Shown: one piece after another, positions 51,786 to 59,663 of the stretch
Layout: each line of letters opens with the position of its first letter
Position numbering within the stretch: the first letter of the stretch is position 1
From: an uncultured Caulobacterales bacterium
Lineage (GTDB): Bacteria > Pseudomonadota > Alphaproteobacteria > Caulobacterales > Maricaulaceae
Direction: 5' to 3'
DNA: 64,000 bases
Assembly (NCBI GenBank): GCA_947503715.1
Contig: CANNER010000001.1
Coordinates: 372,001 to 436,000, forward strand
Made by a program: the position numbers and the translations under genes
The notes under the pieces: generated by a model
Seen by the model: only the letters and a program-made list of their open reading frames with translations
Databases searched by the model: none
Told to the model about the DNA's origin: nothing

Positions 51786-53216
51786 ATGGCCGACACACAA
51801 ACTGCCGATGGGGCAGCGACGAAAGTCAATTCGAGTTTTATCTTCCTAATCACGATTGTCGCTACGCTTGGTGGCTTCCTGTTCGGTTACGACTCAGGCG
51901 TCATCAACGGAACTGTTGATGGCCTGCAACAAGCGTTTGATTCAGATAGCGTTGGTACGGGTTTTTCTGTCTCCTCCATGCTTCTCGGTTCTGCAGTTGG
52001 CGCATTCACAGCAGGTTGGTTGGCTGACAAATTCGGTCGCCGAAATATGCTTATTGTCGCCGCGGTGCTGTTCATTATCTCAGCTTTCGGGTCAGGTATC
52101 GCAGGTGATCCGACGTCGTTCATCATCTACCGTATCATCGGTGGTCTAGCAGTGGGTGCGGCCTCCGTTATGGCTCCGGCTTACATTTCAGAGATTGCTC
52201 CTGCGGAAACGCGCGGGCGCCTGACATCCATTCAACAGGTTGCAATTATTGCGGGTCTGTTCCTGTCTTTCCTTTCCAACTACTTCCTCGCCAAAACGGC
52301 GGGCGGGTCGACGGCGGAATTCTGGGGCGGTTTCCAGACGTGGCGGTGGATGTTCTGGATGGAACTCATTCCGGCATTCTTGTTCCTTGGACTTTTGTTC
52401 TTCATTCCAAAGTCTCCACGCTTCTCTATGTTTAAAGATGACGAGGCCGGTGCAAAGGCAACTCTTCTGAAACTATTCGGTGACCCAAAAGCGTCCAACA
52501 AGGTCGAAGAAATCCGTGAGTCCCTCGCGAATGACCACAAGCCTGCTCTGAGCGATACGCTTGCTAAGGCTGGCGATAAGGGCTTCGTTTTCCGGACAAT
52601 CGTTTGGGTCGGGATTGGCCTTGCCATGTTCCAACAACTCGTCGGGATTAACGTGGTCTTCTATTACGGAGCGGTTCTTTGGCAGGCTGTTGGCTTTACG
52701 GAAAATGATGCGCTCCTTATCAACGTGTTGTCCGGTGGGCTGTCCATTGCGGCGGTGATGATCACGTTAATGACAATTGATCGCATTGGCCGGAAGCCCT
52801 TCCTCCTCTGGGGCTCCGTCGGTATGGCGATTACATTGGCGGTAGTTGCCTTTGCCTTCTCGAAAGGGACGCTCGTTGACGGAACACTTGTATTGCCCGG
52901 GAATATGGGCCTCGTCGCTCTAATCGCGGCGAATGCTTATGTTGTCTGTTTCAACATGAGTTGGGGTCCCGTCATGTGGGTTATGCTCGGCGAAATGTTC
53001 CCGAACCAGATCCGTGGCTCCGGCCTTGCAATTGCAGGTTTGGCGCAATGGCTAACCAACTTCGCCATCACATTCACATTCCCAATCTTTCTCGCAGGGA
53101 TTGGTCTTGCGGCGGCTTACAGCATCTATGCGGCCTTTGCCCTGATCTCTGTCTTCTTTGTCCTCTGGCTTGTCAAAGAGACAAAAGGGAAAGAACTCGA
53201 AGACATGGTCGGTTAA
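51786..53216 (+). CDS. MFS sugar/proton symporter (XylE-like)
   Basis: 476-residue 12-helix sugar porter (SP family) that imports a monosaccharide with a proton. The motifs are visible: helix-1 GYDSGVINGT, loop 2-3 GWLADKFGRRNML, the RIIGGLAVGAASVMAPAYIS segment with loop ETRGR, central loop PKSPRFSM, and loop 8-9 DRIGRKP. Operon context (xylose operon, LacI site O2) suggests D-xylose as the substrate; glucose or another pentose cannot be excluded. AAGGGGA is properly spaced before ATG 51786. The gene is followed by an intrinsic terminator hairpin that lies inside the start of the next gene. Confidence 0.93.
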   Translation: MADTQTADGAATKVNSSFIFLITIVATLGGFLFGYDSGVINGTVDGLQQAFDSDSVGTGFSVSSMLLGSAVGAFTAGWLADKFGRRNMLIVAAVLFIISAFGSGIAGDPTSFIIYRIIGGLAVGAASVMAPAYISEIAPAETRGRLTSIQQVAIIAGLFLSFLSNYFLAKTAGGSTAEFWGGFQTWRWMFWMELIPAFLFLGLLFFIPKSPRFSMFKDDEAGAKATLLKLFGDPKASNKVEEIRESLANDHKPALSDTLAKAGDKGFVFRTIVWVGIGLAMFQQLVGINVVFYYGAVLWQAVGFTENDALLINVLSGGLSIAAVMITLMTIDRIGRKPFLLWGSVGMAITLAVVAFAFSKGTLVDGTLVLPGNMGLVALIAANAYVVCFNMSWGPVMWVMLGEMFPNQIRGSGLAIAGLAQWLTNFAITFTFPIFLAGIGLAAAYSIYAAFALISVFFVLWLVKETKGKELEDMVG

Positions 53217-53221
53217 ACCCC

Positions 53222-54970
53222 GTGCGATGTTTAAACCTAATCAAGGCCAGCCTCATCGGGCTGGCCTTTTGCGTTTCGGGCTGTGGAAAGGTTTCTTTTG
53301 ATGACAGTGGGACCATAAATGTCCAATGGCTTGGTCGTCATGGACCTGTCGAGAAGAATGAACTCTATAAAAACGATAGCCTTACCTTAACCGTCGACGG
53401 AGAGAGATTAGTGGGGTGGCCCGGAAGCGGTGTCGCCTTCAGTTTTGAAGGAAATTACGCGACGATTGCTGTCACAGATGGTGGTGCGGGGTTAATGGAT
53501 CTTGTTGTGAATGGTGAACATAGCGTCATCAAACTGGAGCCAGGAAAAAACACTGTTCAAGTTGGTGATGGCACATTCGGAACGTATCATGCACGCCTAA
53601 CGAGGCGATCAGAATTCTATGATACTGGATATTTTGGGATTTCCAGCCCCACCCCAATTTCATTCGGAGGTGATGAAGGTAAGGGTTTTCTTTCGACAAA
53701 ATACTCTGAGCGAAAAATACTCTTTCTCGGCGACTCCATCACAGCGGGCTTCGGGGTCGGCGGATTTACTAAATCTTGCGGCAACACGCCCGCACTTCAT
53801 GCGCCATTGGAGAGTTATGCCATGCTCGCGGCAGACGGCCTAAATGCCGAGCCGCAATTGATCGCAATTTCGGGGCGAGGGGTGGTTCATAACTGGGACG
53901 CTAACCCCGCTCCCGTCATGCCTGCGCAACTCGATTTTGCCTTGCCCGACAGTCCCGATACATCTTGGGACCATGCGCAATTTATGCCGGATGTCATCGT
54001 GACACTGCTCGGCACAAATGATTGGTCCGTGATCGACCCGGGGCGGGATAAATTTCGCGCGGGTTACCGCGATATGCTCTCCGGTCTGCGGGAGCGCTTT
54101 CCCAATGCTCATATTGTGACGGTGTCCGGTCCGCTATTGGACGGAGAGCAGGGCGCGGCGATACGCGACGGTATTGACTGGGCGATGTCTGATTTGTCGG
54201 ATGAGAATATCTCGACACTGGACCTTAAACTCGCGGATTTCGGCTATGTCTGGAGCTGTAACAGCCATCCAGGGCAGACCTCCATGAAGGTCATGGCGAA
54301 TGATTTGATGCGTCATATTAAGACTGTGACGGAATGGGACTTCGAGCCAATTGAGACTCAAGTCTTAATAAACCCGCCAGATATTCTTCCCGTAGATGGA
54401 AAAATGCATTTCAACACACGCGTGGCGGAAATCGCCGATTTTCCGCAACAGGACGGCGGAACACTCCTCATCGGGGATAGTATTACAGAAGCTTGGCGCG
54501 ATACGCCTTTTCGGCAATCACTGCTGCCGCAGGACCTGAGTAATCATGGTGTGAGTTGGGACACGTCCAGCGGCGTTATCAGACGCCTTCCGCAAATCCT
54601 CACCAATGAACCTGACCGCGTCTTTCTAAAAATAGGGACGAATGACATCTCATTAGGTCGGACGGTTGAAGAGATTGCTCAAGATGTCAGCGCAGTGGTG
54701 CAGGCGATTAGGGACAGGCATCCCAAAACAGATATCTATTTGCAATCCGTTCTGCCGCGCGAAGCTGATAAGTTGGAACGAGTTGCGGCGGTCAATCAGA
54801 AATATGCTCAGATTGCTGCGGCAACAGGCGCGATATACATCGACCTGACGGATAGGTTTGCCGCACAGGATGGAACATTACGGCCTGATCTCACATATGA
54901 CGGCTTGCATTTGACCAATGAAGGCTACGCTGTTTGGGCTGAGGCGTTAAAACCCTATTTTAACCGCTAG
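53222..54970 (+). CDS. Two-domain SGNH esterase lipoprotein (CE2-like plus second GDSL domain)
   Basis: 582-residue lipoprotein. The signal VRCLNLIKASLIGLAFCVSGC has Cys-21 as the lipid site, starting at GTG 53222, five bases after the symporter stop. Residues about 30-140 form a CE2-type jelly-roll domain (GWPGSGVAFSFEGNYATIAV). The first SGNH catalytic domain (about 170-370) has LFLGDSITAGFG, LLGTNDW and CNSHPG, typical of CE2 acetylxylan esterases. The second (about 400-582) has LIGDSITEAW, KIGTNDIS and DGLHLTNEGY. A dual esterase fusion suggests removal of different acyl groups from xylan or xylo-oligosaccharides (inference). Confidence 0.85.
   Translation: MRCLNLIKASLIGLAFCVSGCGKVSFDDSGTINVQWLGRHGPVEKNELYKNDSLTLTVDGERLVGWPGSGVAFSFEGNYATIAVTDGGAGLMDLVVNGEHSVIKLEPGKNTVQVGDGTFGTYHARLTRRSEFYDTGYFGISSPTPISFGGDEGKGFLSTKYSERKILFLGDSITAGFGVGGFTKSCGNTPALHAPLESYAMLAADGLNAEPQLIAISGRGVVHNWDANPAPVMPAQLDFALPDSPDTSWDHAQFMPDVIVTLLGTNDWSVIDPGRDKFRAGYRDMLSGLRERFPNAHIVTVSGPLLDGEQGAAIRDGIDWAMSDLSDENISTLDLKLADFGYVWSCNSHPGQTSMKVMANDLMRHIKTVTEWDFEPIETQVLINPPDILPVDGKMHFNTRVAEIADFPQQDGGTLLIGDSITEAWRDTPFRQSLLPQDLSNHGVSWDTSSGVIRRLPQILTNEPDRVFLKIGTNDISLGRTVEEIAQDVSAVVQAIRDRHPKTDIYLQSVLPREADKLERVAAVNQKYAQIAAATGAIYIDLTDRFAAQDGTLRPDLTYDGLHLTNEGYAVWAEALKPYFNR
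53243..53270 (+). terminator. Terminator-like hairpin of the symporter gene inside the esterase signal-peptide codons
   Basis: AAGGCCAGCC-TCATCG-GGCTGGCCTT is a perfect 10-bp stem with a 6-base loop, followed by TT then GCG. It lies 27 bases past the symporter stop. The same bases encode residues 8-16 (KASLIGLAF) of the esterase signal peptide. The T-run is short, so termination is likely to be partial. Confidence 0.65.
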
Positions 54971-55037
54971 TCGAGCTTCTCCAAATTGATACAAAATAAG
55001 ACTGGCGAAAATTTCCCTTTACGATTAGGAAAGTAGT

Positions 55038-55106
55038 ATGATCGCTATTGTAAAACAGTTCCTATTGGCGATCGTCATGTTCATGCTGGCACTTCTAGGC
55101 CTTTAA
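55038..55106 (+). CDS. Putative 22-residue hydrophobic peptide
   Basis: A short reading frame with a good ribosome-binding site (AGGAAAG, about 6 bases before ATG 55038) encodes MIAIVKQFLLAIVMFMLALL-GL, a single membrane helix with one Lys near the start. This resembles small membrane peptides that modulate transporters. It lies 67 bases after the esterase and before the convergent binding-protein gene; a hairpin at 55138-55166 separates them. With only 22 codons, chance occurrence cannot be excluded. Confidence 0.45.
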   Translation: MIAIVKQFLLAIVMFMLALLGL

Positions 55107-55175
55107 ACAGACGATCTTTTCTAGTTTACCTGAACAGGTGAAACGCATCCATTCGAGTGCGTTCACATGGTCTGT

Positions 55176-55793
55176 CTATTTCATGTAGGGTGATGCATCC
55201 GCGCCTTCACCCAAATTCATCACATAGAACTGTCCGAATTCAAGTGTCTGTTTGGCCTTTGCGAGGTTGAAGACGATTTGACTTTTTTCCGCAGAATAAT
55301 CACGGCTCGCAGTGCCGGAAATATGATGGAGTTTCCACTCTGTTCCCAGATCAAATCTTTTCTCAAGGATGGAGTCATAGGGTTCAACATTTCGCTGGAT
55401 CGCGACGAGAATATCGCCTGTCTCGCTACCCTTTGGCGGTTTCTCTGTTCTAGCCCAGAATGACATGAGGATAACATCACCTTTTTCGACGTTTTCAGTC
55501 ATCGGGATGCGTGTGGCTGTGTCCCAAGCGTTTCGCTTCGCCTTCTTGACTCTGACTTGATAAGCCATACCACCTGGCGCGCCTTCGGATTTGACAACAG
55601 CATCCTTTTTATCAGACCCATCCGTGCGCCATTGAATATCATAGGGGTTATTGATCAGTTTCCCCGGCAATTGTGCATCAAGGGCGACAAGAGCTTCTTG
55701 GATAGCGGCGTCGTCTTGCGCCATTGCAGAAGGTGTTGTCGCAATGGCGACAAAAGCTGCGCAGGACGTTGTGATAAAGGCGCGTTTAAACAT
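55176..55793 (-). CDS. Secreted carbohydrate-binding-like jelly-roll protein
   Basis: 205-residue secreted protein. Signal peptide MFKRAFITTSCAAFVAIATT, cleaved near SAMAQ at 25. The mature domain has the CBM4/22-like beta-sandwich pattern: AYQVRVKKAKRNAWDTATRI, then VILMSFWARTEKPP, then DLGTEWKLHHISGTA, then TLEFGQFYVMNLGEG. No catalytic domain is present. It has its own LacI-type operator (O3) about 47 bases upstream. It could bind xylan or xylo-oligosaccharides at the cell surface for the TonB receptor (inference). Confidence 0.7.
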   Translation of the reverse strand: MFKRAFITTSCAAFVAIATTPSAMAQDDAAIQEALVALDAQLPGKLINNPYDIQWRTDGSDKKDAVVKSEGAPGGMAYQVRVKKAKRNAWDTATRIPMTENVEKGDVILMSFWARTEKPPKGSETGDILVAIQRNVEPYDSILEKRFDLGTEWKLHHISGTASRDYSAEKSQIVFNLAKAKQTLEFGQFYVMNLGEGADASPYMK

Positions 55794-55839
55794 GATTTAG
55801 ATCCCCAAATTTTATAATTATGGAAATTTAAAACGTAAA

Positions 55840-55853
55840 AGACAGCGTTGTCA
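55840..55853. promoter_or_regulatory. LacI-family operator O3 (binding-protein promoter)
   Basis: AGACAGCGTTGTCA matches the operator consensus in all but its first base. On the minus strand it contains TTGACA, followed 18 bases later by TAAATT, a -35/-10-like pair for the binding-protein gene at 55793. Confidence 0.75.
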
Positions 55854-55884
55854 AATTGGACCAACAGTCAGTTTGAATTATGGC

Positions 55885-56577
55885 CTAATTCGGTTCTCCC
55901 AATAGGTTTGTGAGATAACTGACTTGCCCCTCAATCTCTTTCTTGGCTTCACATCTTCTACAGCGATTTGCGATTTTTGTCAGGGATTTGAACTGTTTCT
56001 TCGCTTCATCGACATTGCCGGCTTGATATTCAAGCAGGCTCAAACGAAAATGGGCGTCATAGAGTGTTCGCTTGATCTTCGTCGCGCGGGAGAAGGCTTT
56101 CTTAGCGTCCTCTGTTTTGCCGAGTTGCAACTGTGACATGCCCATCATGTAGATTTGGTAGCCGCGATCTGCGCAAGTCCGCTTTTTTGTATAATTCTCT
56201 TTTTCAAACCCTGATGTATTTACCGAAAAAGAGGGCGTAATCGCAGGCGTTGTTGAAACCGAAACATTTCCTCCCGCGCCGCCACTGGGTTGTGGCGCCG
56301 TGTTTATATCGCCCGCGACATCGGCCTGAATGGAACTGTCACGGGCAGCTTCCAGACCGGCTTCGAAATTGCGTTCTACACGGTGGGCGCAGACGGCGTT
56401 CTTCTCGAACTCAATTTCCGCTGTCTCAAAATCTCCGGCGAAAAAAGCGGCGAGGGCCGGGTCGACCCTTTTGGTAGCGTTCGCAACGACAGTGTCTTCT
56501 TCAGCTGCATCTTGCGCACCAGCAGGCGCAGATAAGATCAGAATTGATGTTACAAGAGCCTGGAACAAATATTTCAT
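55885..56577 (-). CDS. Secreted TPR-like protein of the halogenase operon
   Basis: 230-residue secreted protein with a signal peptide (MKYLFQALVTSILILSAPAG, cut after AGA near 21). The mature protein has TPR-type helix pairs: ALAAFFAGDFETAEIEFEKN near 42, YMMGMSQLQLGKTEDAKKAF near 145, and FRLSLLEYQAGNVDEAKKQF near 178. A Gly/Ser/Thr-rich low-complexity linker separates the first from the rest. Five Cys (VCAHR, TCADRG, NRCRRC) could pair. It is the last gene after the four flavoproteins, 56 bases from the nearest, so it is probably in the same transcript. The function is unknown; a periplasmic adaptor is possible. Confidence 0.65.
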   Translation of the reverse strand: MKYLFQALVTSILILSAPAGAQDAAEEDTVVANATKRVDPALAAFFAGDFETAEIEFEKNAVCAHRVERNFEAGLEAARDSSIQADVAGDINTAPQPSGGAGGNVSVSTTPAITPSFSVNTSGFEKENYTKKRTCADRGYQIYMMGMSQLQLGKTEDAKKAFSRATKIKRTLYDAHFRLSLLEYQAGNVDEAKKQFKSLTKIANRCRRCEAKKEIEGQVSYLTNLLGEPN

Positions 56578-56633
56578 AGGGTCACCGAGAAACTACGCAC
56601 ACGAACGTACATACAGGATATTTAGAAAATCAC

Positions 56634-58148
56634 CTAATTCATATCCGCTTTACAATTCGCATTGATGAAAGATTGATGCTTGGGCATCTTATCGAGGCAA
56701 GCCTGCGTAACCCGTTCTAACTGATCCATACGATCTAAAAGCGTCGCCTCTGGCAGAGAATTCGCCATAGGGTGGTAACGCTCAGGCATAATGCCTTGAC
56801 CATGCATGACTGCGAACCAGCTCGTTTCTCCGAAAATTTCATTGTCATGACGATAAAGGCGGGCGGTATCCTTATAAATCGCGATCCGCTCTTTCAGCGT
56901 GTCAGGGATGTCCATATTCTTACAATAGCGCCAGAACGGTGTGTCTTCGCGTTCTGTTGCATAATAATGCAGGATGAGGAAATCCCGGACTTGTAGATAT
57001 TCCTGACGGGTCTTTGTATTGAAATAATCAATATTGGACTGTGCGAAATCCTTATCCGGGAAACACTGCATCAGTCGGGCAACTGCCGTTTGGATCAGGT
57101 GAATAGAGGTCGATTCAAGCGGCTCCAAAAAGCCTGCAGCCAGTCCAAGGGAAATAACATTCTTATTCCAAGTCTTCTTTCGAATACCCGTCTTGAACCG
57201 CAAGAAGTTAGGGTCCGAGATCGGCTCTCCGTCTAGACCTGAATTTAGGCTCGCCAGTGCGTCGTCATCACTGATATATTCAGAGCAATAAACGTGGCCG
57301 TTGCCGATGCGAGATTGAAGTGGAATGCGCCATTGCCAGCCTGCGTCTTTGGCTGTGGCGCGTGTATAGGGGGCGGGCTCGCCAACGGACTCGCAGCCGC
57401 GTGCAACGGCGCGGTCACAGGGCAGCATGGCGCTCCAATCCTCATAGCCCGTCTTCAAGGTTTGCTCGATGAGGAGGCCGCGAAAGCCGGAGCAGTCGAT
57501 GAACAGATCACCTTCATAACTCTCGCCATTTTCGAGCGTTACAGACTCAATATGACCGGTTTCAGGATGTTGACCAGCTTTCGTAATTTTGCCCTCAATG
57601 CGTTTAACACCACGGCTTTCCGCAAACTCCCGCATAAATTTGGCGTAGAGCGAGGCATCGAATTGAAACGCATAGACAATTGAATTTAGAGGAGAGTTTT
57701 TGAGGCTCATATCCGGGCGCTGGAATTTCCCCTGTTGCGCGGCGAGGATTTGCAGGCAGTACTCATCAACAGAGGGCGCTTTGCCCAGCGCGTTATAGCG
57801 GTGCCAGAAATGGTGGAAGCGAAGCCCCTCCATATTCACACCGTAATCCCCAAACGGGTGAATGTAGCTCTCGCCCAGTTTTCCCCAATTTACGAATTCA
57901 ATGCCCAGTTTAAATGTCGCATTCGTTTTCTTGACGAAGTCGTTTTCATCCAAACCCAACAGACGATTGAAGTAATTAATATGGGGGATCGTCGCTTCGC
58001 CGACACCCACTGTGCCAATCGCCTCAGACTCAATCAGGCGGATATTCACCGTCTCGTCATTGATAAGCCGTGATAAGCCCGCCGCGACCATCCAGCCCGC
58101 AGTCCCGCCGCCGACAATGACGATATTTTTAATTTTCTGATCGGACAT
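56634..58148 (-). CDS. Tryptophan-halogenase-like flavoprotein (copy 4)
   Basis: 504-residue FAD-dependent halogenase family protein. The FAD-binding motif IVIVGGGTAGWMVAAGLS is at the start, followed by GVGEATIPHI. The catalytic lysine is in TFKLGIEFVNWG near residue 84. The halogenase motif WxWxIP is WQWRIP near 273. A C-terminal substrate domain (FLEPLESTSIHLI) is intact. It therefore looks active; with no flavin reductase in the window, FADH2 must come from elsewhere. Relatives near TonB receptors brominate indole-type compounds in vitro, but their in vivo substrate is unknown. One base before copy 3's stop. Confidence 0.88.
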   Translation of the reverse strand: MSDQKIKNIVIVGGGTAGWMVAAGLSRLINDETVNIRLIESEAIGTVGVGEATIPHINYFNRLLGLDENDFVKKTNATFKLGIEFVNWGKLGESYIHPFGDYGVNMEGLRFHHFWHRYNALGKAPSVDEYCLQILAAQQGKFQRPDMSLKNSPLNSIVYAFQFDASLYAKFMREFAESRGVKRIEGKITKAGQHPETGHIESVTLENGESYEGDLFIDCSGFRGLLIEQTLKTGYEDWSAMLPCDRAVARGCESVGEPAPYTRATAKDAGWQWRIPLQSRIGNGHVYCSEYISDDDALASLNSGLDGEPISDPNFLRFKTGIRKKTWNKNVISLGLAAGFLEPLESTSIHLIQTAVARLMQCFPDKDFAQSNIDYFNTKTRQEYLQVRDFLILHYYATEREDTPFWRYCKNMDIPDTLKERIAIYKDTARLYRHDNEIFGETSWFAVMHGQGIMPERYHPMANSLPEATLLDRMDQLERVTQACLDKMPKHQSFINANCKADMN

Positions 58149-59663
58149 TTAAACCGCCGCGCCATAGCGTTGGAGGAATTCTTCGTGAGTCGGCATATTT
58201 TGCGCGACTTGCTGCATAGCTCCGCTCATGGATTTTAAGCTGTGATCGACTTGCGCTTTTGGCAGTGACGAGACGATGGGGTCTGTGACGTCCGGAATAA
58301 TATTCTGGCCAAGAAAGACTGCGATCCAGCTTTCTTTGGAAAAGAGTTCGTCATCATAGCGGAAGATCCGTCCGGCCTTGTCAAATAAGTCCATTTTGCT
58401 TTTAAGACTTTCCGGGATGTCCATCGTCCGGCAATAATTCCAGAACGGACTGTCGTCACGCTCTGTCGCGACATAATGCAGGATAATGAAATCCCGAACC
58501 TGATGAAACTCTTTACGCATTTGCTTGTTATACTCGGTCCGAACGACGTCAGAGACGTCCGCGCTGGGGAATAGGCTGATAAAGCGACTAATTCCCTGTT
58601 GGATGAGGAAGAGGGAGGTCGATTCCAACGGTTCCAGGAATCCTGCTGAGAGACCCAGCGCGATACAGTTCTTATTCCATAACGTTTCACGACAGCCTGT
58701 TTTAAACGAAATCTTGCGAGGCTCGCTCAGAGGCTGGCTATCCAGCCCTGCCATCAGGATGTCTTTGGCTTCCGCATCATCCATGAATTTACTGGAATAA
58801 ATATGCCCGTTCCCCGTGCGGTGTTGGGTCGGAATACGCCATTGCCAGCCCGCCGTTTTCGCCGTCGCTTTTGTGTAAGGAATAAGGCTGCCAACCCGCT
58901 CTGTCGCGACCGTTTGCGCACTGTCACAGGGTAGCCAATGGCTCCAGTCTTCAAAAGGAACATCCAGTATTTTTTCCGTTAGAAGAGATCGAAAGCCCGT
59001 GCAGTCAAAGAAAAAATCGCCCGTGATTGTTTGGCCATTTTCCAATGTCAGTGTTGTGATATCGCCGGTCTCATTTTGCTGATCGACCCGTGTCACCTTG
59101 CCTTCAACGCGTGTCACGCCCCGCTTTTCCGCATAATTGCGTAAATATCTCGCGTAAGCTGTTGCATCGATGTGATAGGCGTAGCGGAGGTGAGACAGGG
59201 GCGATCTGGGGTTCGGGTCGGGCAGGGTGAACTTTCCGTTTTCCGCTGCAACGGCGCACATGCTGTAATTCTGCAGCGGTGCGGAATTGCCGGAGGACCG
59301 ATTATGCAGCCAATAATGATGGAAATCGATACCCTGCATATCCACGCCGATACTGCCGAACGGATGTATATAGCTGTCGCCTAATTTTCCCCAATCCTTG
59401 AACTCAATACCGAGTTTAAATGTGCCATTCGTCGCTTTCAGGAATTCCGCTTCATTAATGCCCAACATGCGATTGAAATTGATCATGTCAGGAATCGTGG
59501 CCTCGCCCACACCGACTGTGCCGATTTGGTCGGATTCGATTAGAGTAATTCGTGTCACATCGGGGGAGAGCAGACTCGAAAGGGCTGCCGCCGCCATCCA
59601 ACCTGCAGACCCGCCGCCGAGAATGACGATATGTTTGAGAGGCGCATGTTGTGTATCAGACAT
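58149..59663 (-). CDS. Tryptophan-halogenase-like flavoprotein (copy 3)
   Basis: 504-residue paralogue of copy 4 with the same length. FAD motif HIVILGGGSAGWMAAAALS; the catalytic lysine in TFKLGIEFKDWG near residue 84; WQWRIP near 277; and FLEPLESTSLFLI. All catalytic features are kept. It starts inside the end of copy 2 (8-base overlap) and abuts copy 4 without a gap, so the four genes are translated from one mRNA. Divergence from its neighbours suggests an old duplication and separate substrates. Confidence 0.88.
   Translation of the reverse strand: MSDTQHAPLKHIVILGGGSAGWMAAAALSSLLSPDVTRITLIESDQIGTVGVGEATIPDMINFNRMLGINEAEFLKATNGTFKLGIEFKDWGKLGDSYIHPFGSIGVDMQGIDFHHYWLHNRSSGNSAPLQNYSMCAVAAENGKFTLPDPNPRSPLSHLRYAYHIDATAYARYLRNYAEKRGVTRVEGKVTRVDQQNETGDITTLTLENGQTITGDFFFDCTGFRSLLTEKILDVPFEDWSHWLPCDSAQTVATERVGSLIPYTKATAKTAGWQWRIPTQHRTGNGHIYSSKFMDDAEAKDILMAGLDSQPLSEPRKISFKTGCRETLWNKNCIALGLSAGFLEPLESTSLFLIQQGISRFISLFPSADVSDVVRTEYNKQMRKEFHQVRDFIILHYVATERDDSPFWNYCRTMDIPESLKSKMDLFDKAGRIFRYDDELFSKESWIAVFLGQNIIPDVTDPIVSSLPKAQVDHSLKSMSGAMQQVAQNMPTHEEFLQRYGAAV

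Noticed and set aside
52961-53221. Long N-terminal extension of the esterase frame into the symporter gene
   Set aside because: The first 87 codons are out-of-frame symporter sequence; the lipoprotein signal begins at GTG 53222.
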